Shown here: piece by piece, positions 8,208-16,489 of the stretch
Numbering within the stretch: the stretch's first letter is position 1
Layout of the letters: every line of letters starts with the position of its first letter
From: JAVVHE01 sp032249695
GTDB taxonomy: Bacteria; Pseudomonadota; Alphaproteobacteria; Sphingomonadales; Sphingomonadaceae
Reading direction: 5' to 3'
Assembly: GCA_032249695.1 (NCBI GenBank)
Contig: JAVVHE010000014.1
Coordinates: 1-64,000, forward strand
DNA: 64,000 nucleotides
Position numbers and translations under genes: made by a program
Notes under the pieces: generated by a model
Database searches by the model: none
What the model was told of the DNA's origin: nothing
Seen by the model: the letters and a program-made list of their open reading frames with translations, nothing else

Positions 8208-8390
8208 TCAATCGTTCTTCGTCACGGAAATGTCGCCCTCAAGCACGACCGACCACGGTGCGCGTTTGTCGGCATCTTGGGTCGGGTTCGTCGCGCCGTT
8301 GAGCGTCGTTGCGATGTCGTCAAACACATGTGCGTCCGAAGCCCCAAACCGTAGCCAACATTCCGGTCGGAGGTCAGTCGACGCAGCCAT
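8208..8390 (-). CDS. Possible 60-residue ORF in the rpmD-rplO gap
   Basis: An ATG at 8390 opens 60 codons ending 34 bases before rplO: MAASTDLRPECWLRFGASDA..., with a mixed acidic composition and no membrane segment. A second, 30-codon frame (GTG 8466 to TGA 8374) starts right at the rpmD stop and ends ...AMIGYGCVD. Neither resembles a family I know. The 8174-8466 stretch is visibly lower in GC than the flanking ribosomal genes, so this may be a decayed or recently inserted segment rather than coding sequence. Confidence 0.25.
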   Translation of the reverse strand: MAASTDLRPECWLRFGASDAHVFDDIATTLNGATNPTQDADKRAPWSVVLEGDISVTKND

Positions 8391-8466
8391 AGCCGATCAT
8401 GGCCCGCCCGTCTCCGCCTTCCGCAGCGGCTAGGATGGGCCGTTTGCGTTCGAGGTCCGGCGCCAC

Positions 8467-8652
8467 TCAGCCCTCAACCTTCTCCACCGCAACCATGTGC
8501 GCAACCTTCGCAATCATGCCGCGAACCGAGGGCGTATCCTCCAGCAACTTCGAACGGTGCATCTTGCCCAGCCCCAGGCCGACGAGCGTCGCGCGCTGGT
8601 CCCGCGTGCGGCGGATCGGCGATCCGGTCTGCGTGACTTTCACCTGTGCCAT
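8467..8652 (-). CDS. rpmD: 50S ribosomal protein L30
   Basis: The 61-residue protein shows the L30 pattern KVTQTGSPIRRTRDQRATLVGLGLGK followed by a short beta strand (given in parts: GSPIRR, RATLVGLGL, MHRSKLLEDTPSVRGMI). It lies four bases after rpsE. Its stop is followed immediately by the odd 293-base segment rather than by rplO. Confidence 0.95.
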   Translation of the reverse strand: MAQVKVTQTGSPIRRTRDQRATLVGLGLGKMHRSKLLEDTPSVRGMIAKVAHMVAVEKVEG

Positions 8653-8657
8653 CAGTC

Positions 8658-9449
8658 TTACTCCACCACCGCGGCGGCTTCGGCCTCAGCCTGCGCGCCC
8701 GAGCGCACGCCTGCTCCGCGGCCGATCAGGTCCGCGATGCGCTTGCCGCGCCGCTGCGCCACCGACTTCGGGCTGAGCTGCTCGCCCAGAGCCTCGAACG
8801 TCGCGCGGATCATGTTGTACGGGTTGTTGGTCCCGACCGACTTGGTCACCACGTCGGCGACGCCCAGCGATTCAAAGATCGCGCGCATCGGGCCGCCCGC
8901 GATGATGCCGGTGCCCTGCGGGGCAGAGCGCACATAGACGCGGCCCGCGCCGAAATGGCCCATGCCGTCGTGATGCAGCGTGCGACCGTCGCGCAGCGGT
9001 ACACGGATCATCGCCTTCTTGGCAGCCGCGGTCGCCTTGCTAATCGCTTCGGGCACCTCGCGCGCCTTGCCGTGGCCGAAGCCGACGCGGCCTTTGCCGT
9101 CGCCGACCACCACCAGCGCAGCGAAGCCGAAGCGCTTGCCGCCCTTAACCGTCTTTGAAACGCGGTTGATGTGGACCAGCTTCTCGACAAGGTCACTCGC
9201 CTCGTCGCTGCCGCCACGGCCACGCCCGCCGTCGCGCCGATCGCCGCCGCCGCGCCCGCGATTGTCGCCGCCGCGCCCGCCGCCCGGGCCGCCACGGCCA
9301 CGGCCCCCGCCGGGGCCACCGCGCCCGCGCCCGCCGCCCGGCCGCTCGCCGCCGCCGCCGCGAGCGAAGGCGCCCTCGGCCTGCGGAGCCGCACCGCCGC
9401 CCGCCTCGGCCGCAACCGGGCCATCCGCGCTCTGCATCTCGTCTGCCAT
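8658..9449 (-). CDS. rpsE: 30S ribosomal protein S5 with long Gly/Arg-rich N-terminal extension
   Basis: The S5 core begins near residue 88 (LVEKLVHINRVSKTVKGG) and includes FGHGKAREVPEAI and SVGTNNPYNMIRATFEAL. In front is an extension of about 85 residues: 30 acidic/Ala-rich residues, then tandem GGGRGRGGP units (about residues 38-64) and DNRGRGGGDRRDGGRGRGG. Typical bacterial S5 is about 165 residues; this is 263. Gly/Arg-rich tails can bind RNA, so the extension may contact rRNA or mRNA near the decoding side. The reading frame is continuous and the codon pattern matches its neighbours, so it is unlikely to be an error. Confidence 0.95.
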   Translation of the reverse strand: MADEMQSADGPVAAEAGGGAAPQAEGAFARGGGGERPGGGRGRGGPGGGRGRGGPGGGRGGDNRGRGGGDRRDGGRGRGGSDEASDLVEKLVHINRVSKTVKGGKRFGFAALVVVGDGKGRVGFGHGKAREVPEAISKATAAAKKAMIRVPLRDGRTLHHDGMGHFGAGRVYVRSAPQGTGIIAGGPMRAIFESLGVADVVTKSVGTNNPYNMIRATFEALGEQLSPKSVAQRRGKRIADLIGRGAGVRSGAQAEAEAAAVVE

Positions 9450-9452
9450 TGC

Positions 9453-9806
9453 TTAGAACTCCAGCCCGCCCTCGCGGGCGGCATCGGCCAGCGCCTTCAC
9501 GCGGCCATGATACAGAAAGCCGCCGCGGTCGAAGACGACAGCGGTCAGGCCCGCAGCCTTGGCGCGCTCGGCCAAGCGGCGGCCAACCTCGGCCGCCGCC
9601 TCGCGGGTCGCACCGGTTGACCCGCGCACGTCCTTCTCCAGCGTGGAGGCTGCATCGTCCGTGTGGCCACTCGCATCGTCGATGCCCTGGGCGTAGATAT
9701 GCCGGCTCGACCGATGGACGCTGAGGCGCGGGCGGCCATAGGCGCGCGCGCGCAAAGCCGAGCGGACCCGGCGGCGGCGGCGATCAAAGAGACTGAGACC
9801 GCTCAC
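9453..9806 (-). CDS. rplR: 50S ribosomal protein L18
   Basis: This 117-residue 5S-rRNA-binding protein has FDRRRRRVRSALRARA at the start and RLSVHRSSRHIYAQ, with the typical ending VVFDRGGFLYHGRVKALADAAREGGL. Its start overlaps the rplF stop by four bases, and rpsE begins three bases after its own stop. Confidence 0.96.
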   Translation of the reverse strand: MSGLSLFDRRRRRVRSALRARAYGRPRLSVHRSSRHIYAQGIDDASGHTDDAASTLEKDVRGSTGATREAAAEVGRRLAERAKAAGLTAVVFDRGGFLYHGRVKALADAAREGGLEF

Positions 9807-10336
9807 TTCTTCTTGCCCTCCTTACGGAAGATAAACTCGCCCTGGTACTTGATGCCCTTGCCCTTATACGGCTCCGGCTTCCGCCAGCGGCGGATCTCGG
9901 CAGCGACCTGGCCAACCTTCTGCTTGTCGTGGCCGCTGATTTCCACCTTGGTCGGCTCGGGCGTCTTGATCGTGATCCCCTCGGGGATCTCGTAATTGAC
10001 GTCGTGGCTGTAGCCGAGCTGCAGCTTCAGAATCTTGCCCTGGGTAGCAGCGCGGTAACCGACACCGGTTATCTCCAGCACCTTGGTGAACCCCTCGGTG
10101 ACACCGGTCACCAGATTTTGCACGTTGGTTCGGCTCATGCCCCAGAAAGCACGTGCGCGCTTGCTGTCGGAGCGCGGCTTCACCGCGATCTGGTCGCCCT
10201 CGATCGCATACTCGATGTCCTCAAGCATCTTCAGCGCCAGCACGCCCTTCGGCCCCTTGACCGAAAGCATGTCGCCGTCGACCGTCGCGGTGACGCCCGC
10301 GGGGACCGCGATCGGCTTTTTCCCAATCCGGCTCAT
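9803..10336 (-). CDS. rplF: 50S ribosomal protein L6
   Basis: The 177-residue protein starts MSRIGKKPIAVPAGVT and contains the C-terminal signature PEPYKGKGIKYQGEFIFRKEG. Two L6 folds in tandem are expected from length and pattern. It overlaps rpsH by one base (TGATG) and rplR by four. Confidence 0.97.
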   Translation of the reverse strand: MSRIGKKPIAVPAGVTATVDGDMLSVKGPKGVLALKMLEDIEYAIEGDQIAVKPRSDSKRARAFWGMSRTNVQNLVTGVTEGFTKVLEITGVGYRAATQGKILKLQLGYSHDVNYEIPEGITIKTPEPTKVEISGHDKQKVGQVAAEIRRWRKPEPYKGKGIKYQGEFIFRKEGKKK

Positions 10337-10734
10337 CAGAACACCTGTGCGATGAGCTCGCCGCCAACGTTCTGCTCGCGCGCTTCCGCGTCTGACAGAA
10401 CGCCCTTGGGCGTCGAGACGATGGTAATGCCCAGCCCGTTCTTGACGCGCGGCAGGTCCGCGACGCCCGAATAGACGCGGCGGCCCGGCTTCGAGACGCG
10501 CTTCACAAAGCGAATCGCGGGTTGGCCTTCGAAATATTTGAGATCGATGCGGAACGCCTTGGTGGCAGTCGTGTTGCCCTCCTCGCTGTAGCCGCGAATG
10601 TAGCCCTCGCGCTTCAACACTTCGAGAACGTTCGCGCGCAGTTGGCTTGCGGGCGTCAGCACGCTGTCCTTTTTGGCCTGCTGGCCATTGCGGATGCGCG
10701 TCAGCAGGTCGCCGATCGGATCGGTCAGGTTCAT
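10336..10734 (-). CDS. rpsH: 30S ribosomal protein S8
   Basis: This 132-residue protein shows DPIGDLLTRIRNGQ at the start and the signature GLGITIVSTPKGVLSDAEAR before the final GGELIAQVF. S8 binds 16S rRNA helix 21 and in E. coli represses its own spc operon; whether that applies here is not visible. Confidence 0.97.
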   Translation of the reverse strand: MNLTDPIGDLLTRIRNGQQAKKDSVLTPASQLRANVLEVLKREGYIRGYSEEGNTTATKAFRIDLKYFEGQPAIRFVKRVSKPGRRVYSGVADLPRVKNGLGITIVSTPKGVLSDAEAREQNVGGELIAQVF

Positions 10735-10749
10735 GATTTCTGCCCCTCC

Positions 10750-11055
10750 TTACCAGCTCGACTTGGTGACGCCGGGGATCATCCCCCTGTTGGCGAGCTC
10801 ACGCAGCATCACGCGCGCAATCTTGAACTTGCGGTAATAGGCGCGCGGGCGACCCGTCACCATGCAGCGATTGCGGATGCGCGTTGGGTTCGCGTTGCGC
10901 GGCAGCTCGGCCATTTTCAGGCGCGCGATCAGCCGCTCGGTCTCGTCAAGCTCGGTATTGTCGGCAACAGCGCGCAGCTTGGCGTATTTCGCCGCATACT
11001 GCTTCACCAACGCTTTCCGGCGCTCGTTCTTGTTGATGGAACTCAGTTTCGCCAT
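10750..11055 (-). CDS. rpsN: 30S ribosomal protein S14, zinc-free type
   Basis: The 101-residue protein starts MAKLSSINKNERRKALVKQY and ends GMIPGVTKSSW. The signature RNRCMVTGRPRAYYRKFKI is present, but the two CxxC pairs of zinc-type S14 are absent, so it is the long C-minus form usual in proteobacteria. Confidence 0.96.
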   Translation of the reverse strand: MAKLSSINKNERRKALVKQYAAKYAKLRAVADNTELDETERLIARLKMAELPRNANPTRIRNRCMVTGRPRAYYRKFKIARVMLRELANRGMIPGVTKSSW

Positions 11056-11072
11056 TGGACTTGAAGCTCCGG

Positions 11073-11663
11073 TTAAGCGGCCTGGGCCGTCACGGCCTGG
11101 TTCGATTCGCCCGTGAAGGGGATGCCGAACAGCCGCAGCAGATGGCGCGCTTCCTCGTCGGTGCGTGCCGTGGTGGTAACGATGATATCCATGCCGCGGA
11201 CCTTCTCGATCCGGTCATAGTTGATTTCGGGGAACACGATCTGCTCCTTGAGGCCAAGCGCATAATTGCCGCGACCATCGAAGCTCTTCGGGTTGACCCC
11301 GCGGAAGTCGCGGATGCGCGGCATCGCGATCGTGATCAGGCGATCGAGAAACTCGTACATCCGCTCGCGGCGCAACGTCACCTTGCAGCCGATCGGCATG
11401 CCCTCGCGCAGCTTGAAGCTGGCGATCGACTTCTTGGCGCGCGTGACGACGGGCTTCTGCCCGGCGATTGCCATCATCTCGGCGGCGGCCGCATCGACCT
11501 TCTTCTTGTCCTGCGTCGCTTCGCCGACGCCCATGTTGATAACGATCTTGTCCAGCCGCGGAACCGCCATCGGGTTCTTATAGCCGAACTTCTCGATCAT
11601 CGCCGTGCGGATGCGCTCCTCATAAAGGCGCTGCATCCGGGCCTTCTGCCGTCCATCAGCCAT
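11073..11663 (-). CDS. rplE: 50S ribosomal protein L5
   Basis: This 196-residue 5S-rRNA-binding protein carries KIVINMGVGEATQD, KPVVTRAKKSIASFKLREG and the C-terminal TTTARTDEEARHLLRLFG. It overlaps rplX by eight bases at its start and lies 17 bases before rpsN. An Ala-rich tail (QAVTAQAA) extends it a little beyond the usual 180 residues. Confidence 0.97.
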   Translation of the reverse strand: MADGRQKARMQRLYEERIRTAMIEKFGYKNPMAVPRLDKIVINMGVGEATQDKKKVDAAAAEMMAIAGQKPVVTRAKKSIASFKLREGMPIGCKVTLRRERMYEFLDRLITIAMPRIRDFRGVNPKSFDGRGNYALGLKEQIVFPEINYDRIEKVRGMDIIVTTTARTDEEARHLLRLFGIPFTGESNQAVTAQAA

Positions 11664-11976
11664 GGATCACCTCGCCTGAGCGCTTGGCGACGCGCACCTT
11701 GGTGCCGTCCGCCTCCACCCGGAAACCAACGCGCGTGGGGCGCCCCGTCTTGGGATCCTCCAGCGCGACCTTTGACAAATGCAGCGGCGCTTCCACCTTC
11801 TTCAGCCCACCCTGTGGGTCGGCCTGGCTCGGCTTCACGTGCCGCGTTGCGATATTGACGCCGCGAACAAGAACCTTCCCTTCCCTAGGCATGCTTTCGA
11901 TGACTTCGCCGTGCTTGCCCTTGTCCTTGCCGGACAGGACGACGACGCGGTCACCCTTCTTGATTTTGGCGGCCAT
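11656..11976 (-). CDS. rplX: 50S ribosomal protein L24
   Basis: The 106-residue protein starts MAAKIKKGDRVVVLSGKDKG, the KOW motif used in early 23S rRNA folding, and contains GVNIATRHVKPSQADPQGG. Its start shares one base with the rplN stop. Confidence 0.96.
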   Translation of the reverse strand: MAAKIKKGDRVVVLSGKDKGKHGEVIESMPREGKVLVRGVNIATRHVKPSQADPQGGLKKVEAPLHLSKVALEDPKTGRPTRVGFRVEADGTKVRVAKRSGEVIHG

Positions 11977-12344
11977 TACAGCACCTCCGGCGCCAGGCTG
12001 ATGATCTTCATGTGGCCGGCCTGCCGCAGCTCGCGGACGACCGGGCCGAAGATGCGCGTGCCGATCGGCTCCTGGTTCTTGTTGATCAGCACAGCGGCGT
12101 TGCCATCGAAACGGATCACCTGCCCGTCGGGGCGGCGAATGTCCTTGGCGGTGCGGACGACGACCGCGCGGTGCACGTCGCCCTTCTTCACGCGGCCCTT
12201 TGGCGTGGCGTCCTTCACCGACACGACGATCACGTCACCGACGCCCGCGACGCGCCGCTTGGAGCCGCCGAGCACCTTGATGCACATGACTTCCTTCGCG
12301 CCGCTGTTATCGGCCACGTCGAGGCGGGTTTGCATCTGGATCAC
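11976..12344 (-). CDS. rplN: 50S ribosomal protein L14
   Basis: This 122-residue protein opens MIQMQTRLDVADNSGAKEVM and carries the family block RVKKGDVHRAVVVRT and the ending KIISLAPEVL. Length and sequence are standard for L14, which forms bridges to 16S rRNA. Confidence 0.97.
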   Translation of the reverse strand: MIQMQTRLDVADNSGAKEVMCIKVLGGSKRRVAGVGDVIVVSVKDATPKGRVKKGDVHRAVVVRTAKDIRRPDGQVIRFDGNAAVLINKNQEPIGTRIFGPVVRELRQAGHMKIISLAPEVL

Positions 12345-12359
12345 GGTTCGAACCCTTCC

Positions 12360-12626
12360 TTACTGGCCGGCCGCTTCGAGCGCCGAGCCCGAGGAGACCT
12401 TGTCGACGACGCGCCACGTCTTCAGCTTGCTGATCGGCGCGCACTCCTCGATCCGGATCACGTCGCCCAGGTGCATGGCATTGTCTTCGTCGTGCGCGTG
12501 ATACTTCTTCGAGCGACGGACGATCTTGCCGTAGAGCGGGTGGCGGATCTGCCGCTCTACCAGCACGACGACGGTCTTGTCGCCCTTGTCGCTGACCACT
12601 TTCCCCTGCAACACGCGCTTAGGCAT
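12360..12626 (-). CDS. rpsQ: 30S ribosomal protein S17
   Basis: The 88-residue OB-fold protein starts MPKRVLQGKVVSDKGDKTVV and contains GDVIRIEECAPISKLKTW. Its start overlaps the end of rpmC by eight bases. Confidence 0.96.
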   Translation of the reverse strand: MPKRVLQGKVVSDKGDKTVVVLVERQIRHPLYGKIVRRSKKYHAHDEDNAMHLGDVIRIEECAPISKLKTWRVVDKVSSGSALEAAGQ

Positions 12627-12828
12627 TGGTCGTGGCCTCCTTCGCCTTGCGCTCGTTCGTCAGCGTCATGATCCGCGCGATCTCGCGGCGCACCTGACGC
12701 ACCCGGCTGGGCTTCGACAGCTGGTTCGTCGCTTTTTGGAAGCGCAGATTGAACTGCTCGCGCTTCAGGCCCTGCAGCCGCTCGGCGAGCTGGTCGTCCG
12801 TCTGGACGCGCAGATCGGCAGTTTTCAC
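12619..12828 (-). CDS. rpmC: 50S ribosomal protein L29, GTG start
   Basis: The 69-residue protein reads MKTADLRVQTDDQLAERLQG then LKREQFNLRFQKATNQLSKP and RVRQVRREIARIMTLTNER, the two-helix L29 pattern. The start is a GTG at 12828 that overlaps the rplP stop (GTGA), with GGAGAG eight bases upstream. The open frame continues far upstream inside rplP, but only this start gives an L29 N-terminus. Confidence 0.93.
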   Translation of the reverse strand: MKTADLRVQTDDQLAERLQGLKREQFNLRFQKATNQLSKPSRVRQVRREIARIMTLTNERKAKEATTNA

Positions 12829-13256
12829 TTCGTCTCTCCGTGCGCTTCGCCCAAGCGGGCGACGAGCTTCGTCTTGATGGGGAGCTTGGCGGCCGCGCGT
12901 TCGAACGCGCCCTCGGCGACCTCGCGGCTGACGCCGTCGATCTCGAACATGATGCGGCCGGGCTTCACGCGGCACACCCAGAACTCGGGGTTGCCCTTGC
13001 CCGATCCCATGCGGACTTCGGCGGGCTTGGTGCTGACCGGCACATCGGGGAAGATGCGGATCCACAGCCGTCCCGCGCGCTTCATGTGACGCGAGATGGC
13101 GCGGCGCGCCGCCTCGATCTGGCGCGCGGTCACGCGCTCGGGCTCGAGCGCCTTAAGGCCGAACGCACCGAAGTTGAGCTCGGCGCCCCCCTTCGTCATG
13201 CCATGGATGCGGCCCTTGTGGGCCTTCCGGAACTTGGTCCGCTTAGGCTGTAACAT
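12825..13256 (-). CDS. rplP: 50S ribosomal protein L16
   Basis: The 143-residue protein starts MLQPKRTKFRKAHKGRIHGM and contains RLWIRIFPDVPVSTKPAEVR and the signature RMGSGKGNPEFWV. L16 helps position aminoacyl-tRNA. A 61-base gap to rpsC holds a small hairpin (GTCAC...GTGAC, 13270-13286). Confidence 0.97.
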   Translation of the reverse strand: MLQPKRTKFRKAHKGRIHGMTKGGAELNFGAFGLKALEPERVTARQIEAARRAISRHMKRAGRLWIRIFPDVPVSTKPAEVRMGSGKGNPEFWVCRVKPGRIMFEIDGVSREVAEGAFERAAAKLPIKTKLVARLGEAHGETK

Positions 13257-13317
13257 GCTTCACCTTCAGTCACCGCGTCAGTGACGGCCGATAAGGCGAG
13301 CTAGGAGGGGTTACCTC

Positions 13318-14013
13318 TTAGCGCGCCGGCCGCACTCCGCTCGTCTGCGCTTCCATCATGAGCTTGTCCTGCGCCATCGGATCATGGCCCAGGATTTCGC
13401 CTTTGAAGATCCAAACCTTGACGCCGCACACGCCGTAGGCCGTGTGGGCCTGCGCCTCGGCATAGTCGACATTCGCGCGGAGCGTATGCAACGGCACGCG
13501 CCCCTCACGATACCACTCGGTCCGCGCGATCTCCGCGCCGCCCAGACGGCCGGCGCAGGTGATGCGGATGCCCTCGGCACCCAGCCGCAGCGCCGACTGC
13601 ACCGCGCGCTTCATCGCACGCCGGAACGCAACACGCCGTTCCAACTGGTCAGCAACCGACTGCGCCACGAGCTTCGAATCGATCTCCGGCTTGCGGATTT
13701 CGACGATGTTGAGGCTGACCTCGCTCGTCGTCATTTTCGCAAGCTCCTTGCGGAGCTTCTCGATGTCGGCGCCCTTCTTGCCGATGATCACGCCCGGCCG
13801 CGCAGCATAGACGCTGATGCGGCACAGTTTGGCTGGACGTTCGATCACCACCTTGCTGATCGCAGCCTGTGGCAGGGTCTTCATGATATACTCGCGGATC
13901 TTCAGATCCTCGAGCAAAAGACGGCCGTATTCTTCGCCGCGGGCAAACCAGCGGCTGTCCCACGTGCGGTTGATCTGCAGGCGCAGACCGATGGGAGAGG
14001 TTTTTTGACCCAT
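13318..14013 (-). CDS. rpsC: 30S ribosomal protein S3
   Basis: The 231-residue protein starts MGQKTSPIGLRLQINRTWDS. The KH domain (PGVIIGKKGADIEKLRKEL) and the C-terminal GVKVWIFKGEILGHDPMAQ are present. S3 lines the mRNA entry channel. Confidence 0.97.
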   Translation of the reverse strand: MGQKTSPIGLRLQINRTWDSRWFARGEEYGRLLLEDLKIREYIMKTLPQAAISKVVIERPAKLCRISVYAARPGVIIGKKGADIEKLRKELAKMTTSEVSLNIVEIRKPEIDSKLVAQSVADQLERRVAFRRAMKRAVQSALRLGAEGIRITCAGRLGGAEIARTEWYREGRVPLHTLRANVDYAEAQAHTAYGVCGVKVWIFKGEILGHDPMAQDKLMMEAQTSGVRPAR

Positions 14014-14019
14014 GCTCGG

Positions 14020-14406
14020 TTACTCCACGGCTGCCGCGTCGCGCTCTCGCACGACGATGCGCAGCCGGCTGAACGGCTTTTCGATCCGCGCTCCGCGCCC
14101 GCGCGCGCGGGCGACAAAACGCTTCATGACGAGGCCTTTGCCGACGCTCGCCTCCTGCACGAACAGCGCATCCACATCCAGATTGTGGTTGTTCTCAGCG
14201 TTGGCGATCGCGCTCGCCAGAACCTTGCGCACGTCCTTTGCCATACCCTTGGGGCTGAAAGTGAGGATGTTCATCGCCTCGCCTGCCGGGCGACCGCGAA
14301 TGAGGCCCGCGACGAGGTTGAGCTTACGCGGAGAGCCACGCAGCGCGGTGTGGACGGCGAGCGCTTCCTTCTCGCCGACTTTGCGGGGGGACTTTGGCTT
14401 GCTCAT
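14020..14406 (-). CDS. rplV: 50S ribosomal protein L22
   Basis: The 128-residue protein shows ALRGSPRKLNLVAGLIRGRP, the L22 exit-tunnel protein core, and an RGRGARIEKPFSRLRIVV hairpin end. It overlaps rpsS by one base. Confidence 0.97.
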   Translation of the reverse strand: MSKPKSPRKVGEKEALAVHTALRGSPRKLNLVAGLIRGRPAGEAMNILTFSPKGMAKDVRKVLASAIANAENNHNLDVDALFVQEASVGKGLVMKRFVARARGRGARIEKPFSRLRIVVRERDAAAVE

Positions 14407-14681
14407 CAGCGCTTCGCCTTCTTGTCGGCCGCATGGCCGGGGAAGAACCGAGTCGGTGCGAACTCGCCGAGCTTCATGCCGACCATGTCCTCGTTGACCG
14501 AAACGGGCACGAACTTTTTGCCGTTATAGACATTGAAGATGAGCCCGACGAACTGCGGCAGGATCGTCGAACGGCGCGACCAAGTCTTGATCGGCGCGCG
14601 CCCACCCGCTTCATGCGCGGCTTCGGCCTTTTTGATGAGGTAGAGGTCCACGAACGGACCCTTCCAGGTGCTGCGCGGCAT
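14406..14681 (-). CDS. rpsS: 30S ribosomal protein S19
   Basis: The 91-residue protein starts MPRSTWKGPFVDLYLIKKAE and contains KTWSRRSTILPQFVGLIFNV and GMKLGEFAPTRFFPGHAADK, standard S19 blocks. Confidence 0.97.
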   Translation of the reverse strand: MPRSTWKGPFVDLYLIKKAEAAHEAGGRAPIKTWSRRSTILPQFVGLIFNVYNGKKFVPVSVNEDMVGMKLGEFAPTRFFPGHAADKKAKR

Positions 14682-14684
14682 CGG

Positions 14685-15518
14685 TTACTTCTTCTTCGCG
14701 TGGCGGCTGCGGATGATCATCTTGTCCGTGGCCTTGTTGCTGCGGGTCTTCATGCCCTTGGTCGGCTTGCCCCACGGGGTCACCGGGTGGCGGCCGCCCG
14801 AGGTGCGGCCTTCGCCGCCGCCGTGCGGGTGGTCGACCGGATTCTTGGCGACACCCCGGCTCAAGGGACGCTGCCCCATCCATCGCGCACGGCCCGCCTT
14901 GGCCAGATACTGGTTCATGTTGTCCGGATTGGAGACCGCACCGACCGAGGCCATGCAGTCCGCACGGACATAGCGCTGCTCGCCCGAGTTGAGGCGGATG
15001 ATAACCATGCCGCGATCGCGCCCGACGACCTGGGCATAGCCGCCCGCCGCACGCGCCAGCTGGCCGCCCTTTAGCGGCTTCAGCTCGATATTGTGGACGA
15101 TCGACCCAACCGGCATCTGGCCGATCTCCATCGCGTTACCCGGCTTCACGTCGACCTTGCGGCCAGCGACCACCTGATCGCCCACGGCAAGCCGCTGCGG
15201 CGCGATGATATAAGCCTGCTCGCCATCCTGATAGCGGATGAGCGCGATGAACGCGGTGCGGTTGGGATCGTATTCGATCCGCTCGACGCTCGCGGGCATG
15301 TCCCACTTGCGGCGCTTGAAATCAACGATGCGATAGCGCTGCTTGTGGCCGCCGCCGATCCCACGCGCGGTCGCGTGACCCATATTGTTGCGGCCGCCGG
15401 ACTTCATCAGCCCTTCGGTGAGCGCCTTGACGGGCTTGCCCTTGTACAGGCCCGACCGGTCGATCAGGACCAGGCCGCGCCGAGCCGAGCTTGTCGGGTT
15501 ATATTGCTTCAGCGCCAT
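14685..15518 (-). CDS. rplB: 50S ribosomal protein L2
   Basis: The 277-residue protein contains KPVKALTEGLMKSGGRNNMG near the start and the signature RGVAKNPVDHPHGGGEGRTS including the conserved His implicated in peptidyl transfer. Length is standard. Confidence 0.98.
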   Translation of the reverse strand: MALKQYNPTSSARRGLVLIDRSGLYKGKPVKALTEGLMKSGGRNNMGHATARGIGGGHKQRYRIVDFKRRKWDMPASVERIEYDPNRTAFIALIRYQDGEQAYIIAPQRLAVGDQVVAGRKVDVKPGNAMEIGQMPVGSIVHNIELKPLKGGQLARAAGGYAQVVGRDRGMVIIRLNSGEQRYVRADCMASVGAVSNPDNMNQYLAKAGRARWMGQRPLSRGVAKNPVDHPHGGGEGRTSGGRHPVTPWGKPTKGMKTRSNKATDKMIIRSRHAKKK

Positions 15519-15519
15519 C

Positions 15520-15831
15520 TCAGATCCCTGTCGTCACGTCGATCGTCTCGCCCGCTTCCAGCGTGACGATCGCCTTCTTCTCGTCCGAGCGGAAATACTT
15601 CGCGCCCTTCCAGCGCTTGGTCTTCCCCTTCTGGACAAGCGTATTGACTGCCTTCACGCGCACGCTGAACAGCGCCTCGACCGCCTCCTTGATCTCGGGC
15701 TTCGAGGCACCGATCGCGACCTTGAACGCGACCTGGTTGTGCTCGCTGATGAGCGTCGTCTTCTCGGTGATGATCGGCGCCTTCACCACGTCATAGTGCT
15801 TCAGCGCGATCGCTTGGGGTGCCTTAGCCAT
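15520..15831 (-). CDS. rplW: 50S ribosomal protein L23
   Basis: The 103-residue protein contains VVKAPIITEKTTLISEHNQV and VKAVNTLVQKGKTKRWKG. L23 sits at the tunnel exit and docks SRP and trigger factor. It overlaps the rplD end by eight bases. Confidence 0.97.
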   Translation of the reverse strand: MAKAPQAIALKHYDVVKAPIITEKTTLISEHNQVAFKVAIGASKPEIKEAVEALFSVRVKAVNTLVQKGKTKRWKGAKYFRSDEKKAIVTLEAGETIDVTTGI

Positions 15832-16489
15832 TCGCCGTCTCCTCGGCCGGAGCCGCGCGGCTGCCCAGCACCGACAGGCGCTCGGTCAGCCGCTCGACAC
15901 CCGCGCGGCTCAGCACGAGCGTGTCGTGGTTCATGATGTCATAGACGTTCGCGCCGATGCTCGGCAGCACGTTCACCTTATAGAGATTCTGGCACGCGAG
16001 GCGGAAATTCTGGTCGACACCCTCGCCGTCGATGAACAGCGCCTTCGTTAGGCCGAGCGCTGCGAGCCGCTCCTTCATCGCCTTGGTCTTGGCGTCGTTC
16101 AGCCGCAGCTCATCGACGACGATCAGCTTGCCCTCGGCGGCCTTGACCGACAGCGCGGTCGCAAGGCCAAGCGCGCGGACCTTCTTGTTGAGGCTCTGAT
16201 CAAACGAGCGTGCGCGCGGCCCGTGCGCCTTGCCGCCGCCGATGAACTGCGGCGCGGCACGGTTGCCGTGGCGGGCGGTGCCGCCGCCCTTCTGACGCCC
16301 GAACTTCTTGCCGGTGCGCGATACGTCGGACCGCTCCTGCGCCGCGCGCGCATAGGCACGGCGATTGGCGAGCTGCCAGTTGATCACGCGGAAGAGGATG
16401 TCCTTCCGCGCGGGGAGGCCGAAAATCTGCGGCGCGAGATCGATCTCGCCCGCGTCGGCTCCGCTCAAGGTCTTGACCGCGATCTTCAC
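15824..16489 (-). CDS. rplD: 50S ribosomal protein L4
   Basis: The 221-residue protein contains RRAYARAAQERSDVSRTGKK and GGGTARHGNRAAPQFIGGGK, the tunnel-loop region. In E. coli L4 represses its own S10 operon through the leader; the hairpin upstream of rplC in this window makes that worth testing here. It overlaps rplC by four bases. Confidence 0.97.
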   Translation of the reverse strand: MKIAVKTLSGADAGEIDLAPQIFGLPARKDILFRVINWQLANRRAYARAAQERSDVSRTGKKFGRQKGGGTARHGNRAAPQFIGGGKAHGPRARSFDQSLNKKVRALGLATALSVKAAEGKLIVVDELRLNDAKTKAMKERLAALGLTKALFIDGEGVDQNFRLACQNLYKVNVLPSIGANVYDIMNHDTLVLSRAGVERLTERLSVLGSRAAPAEETANG

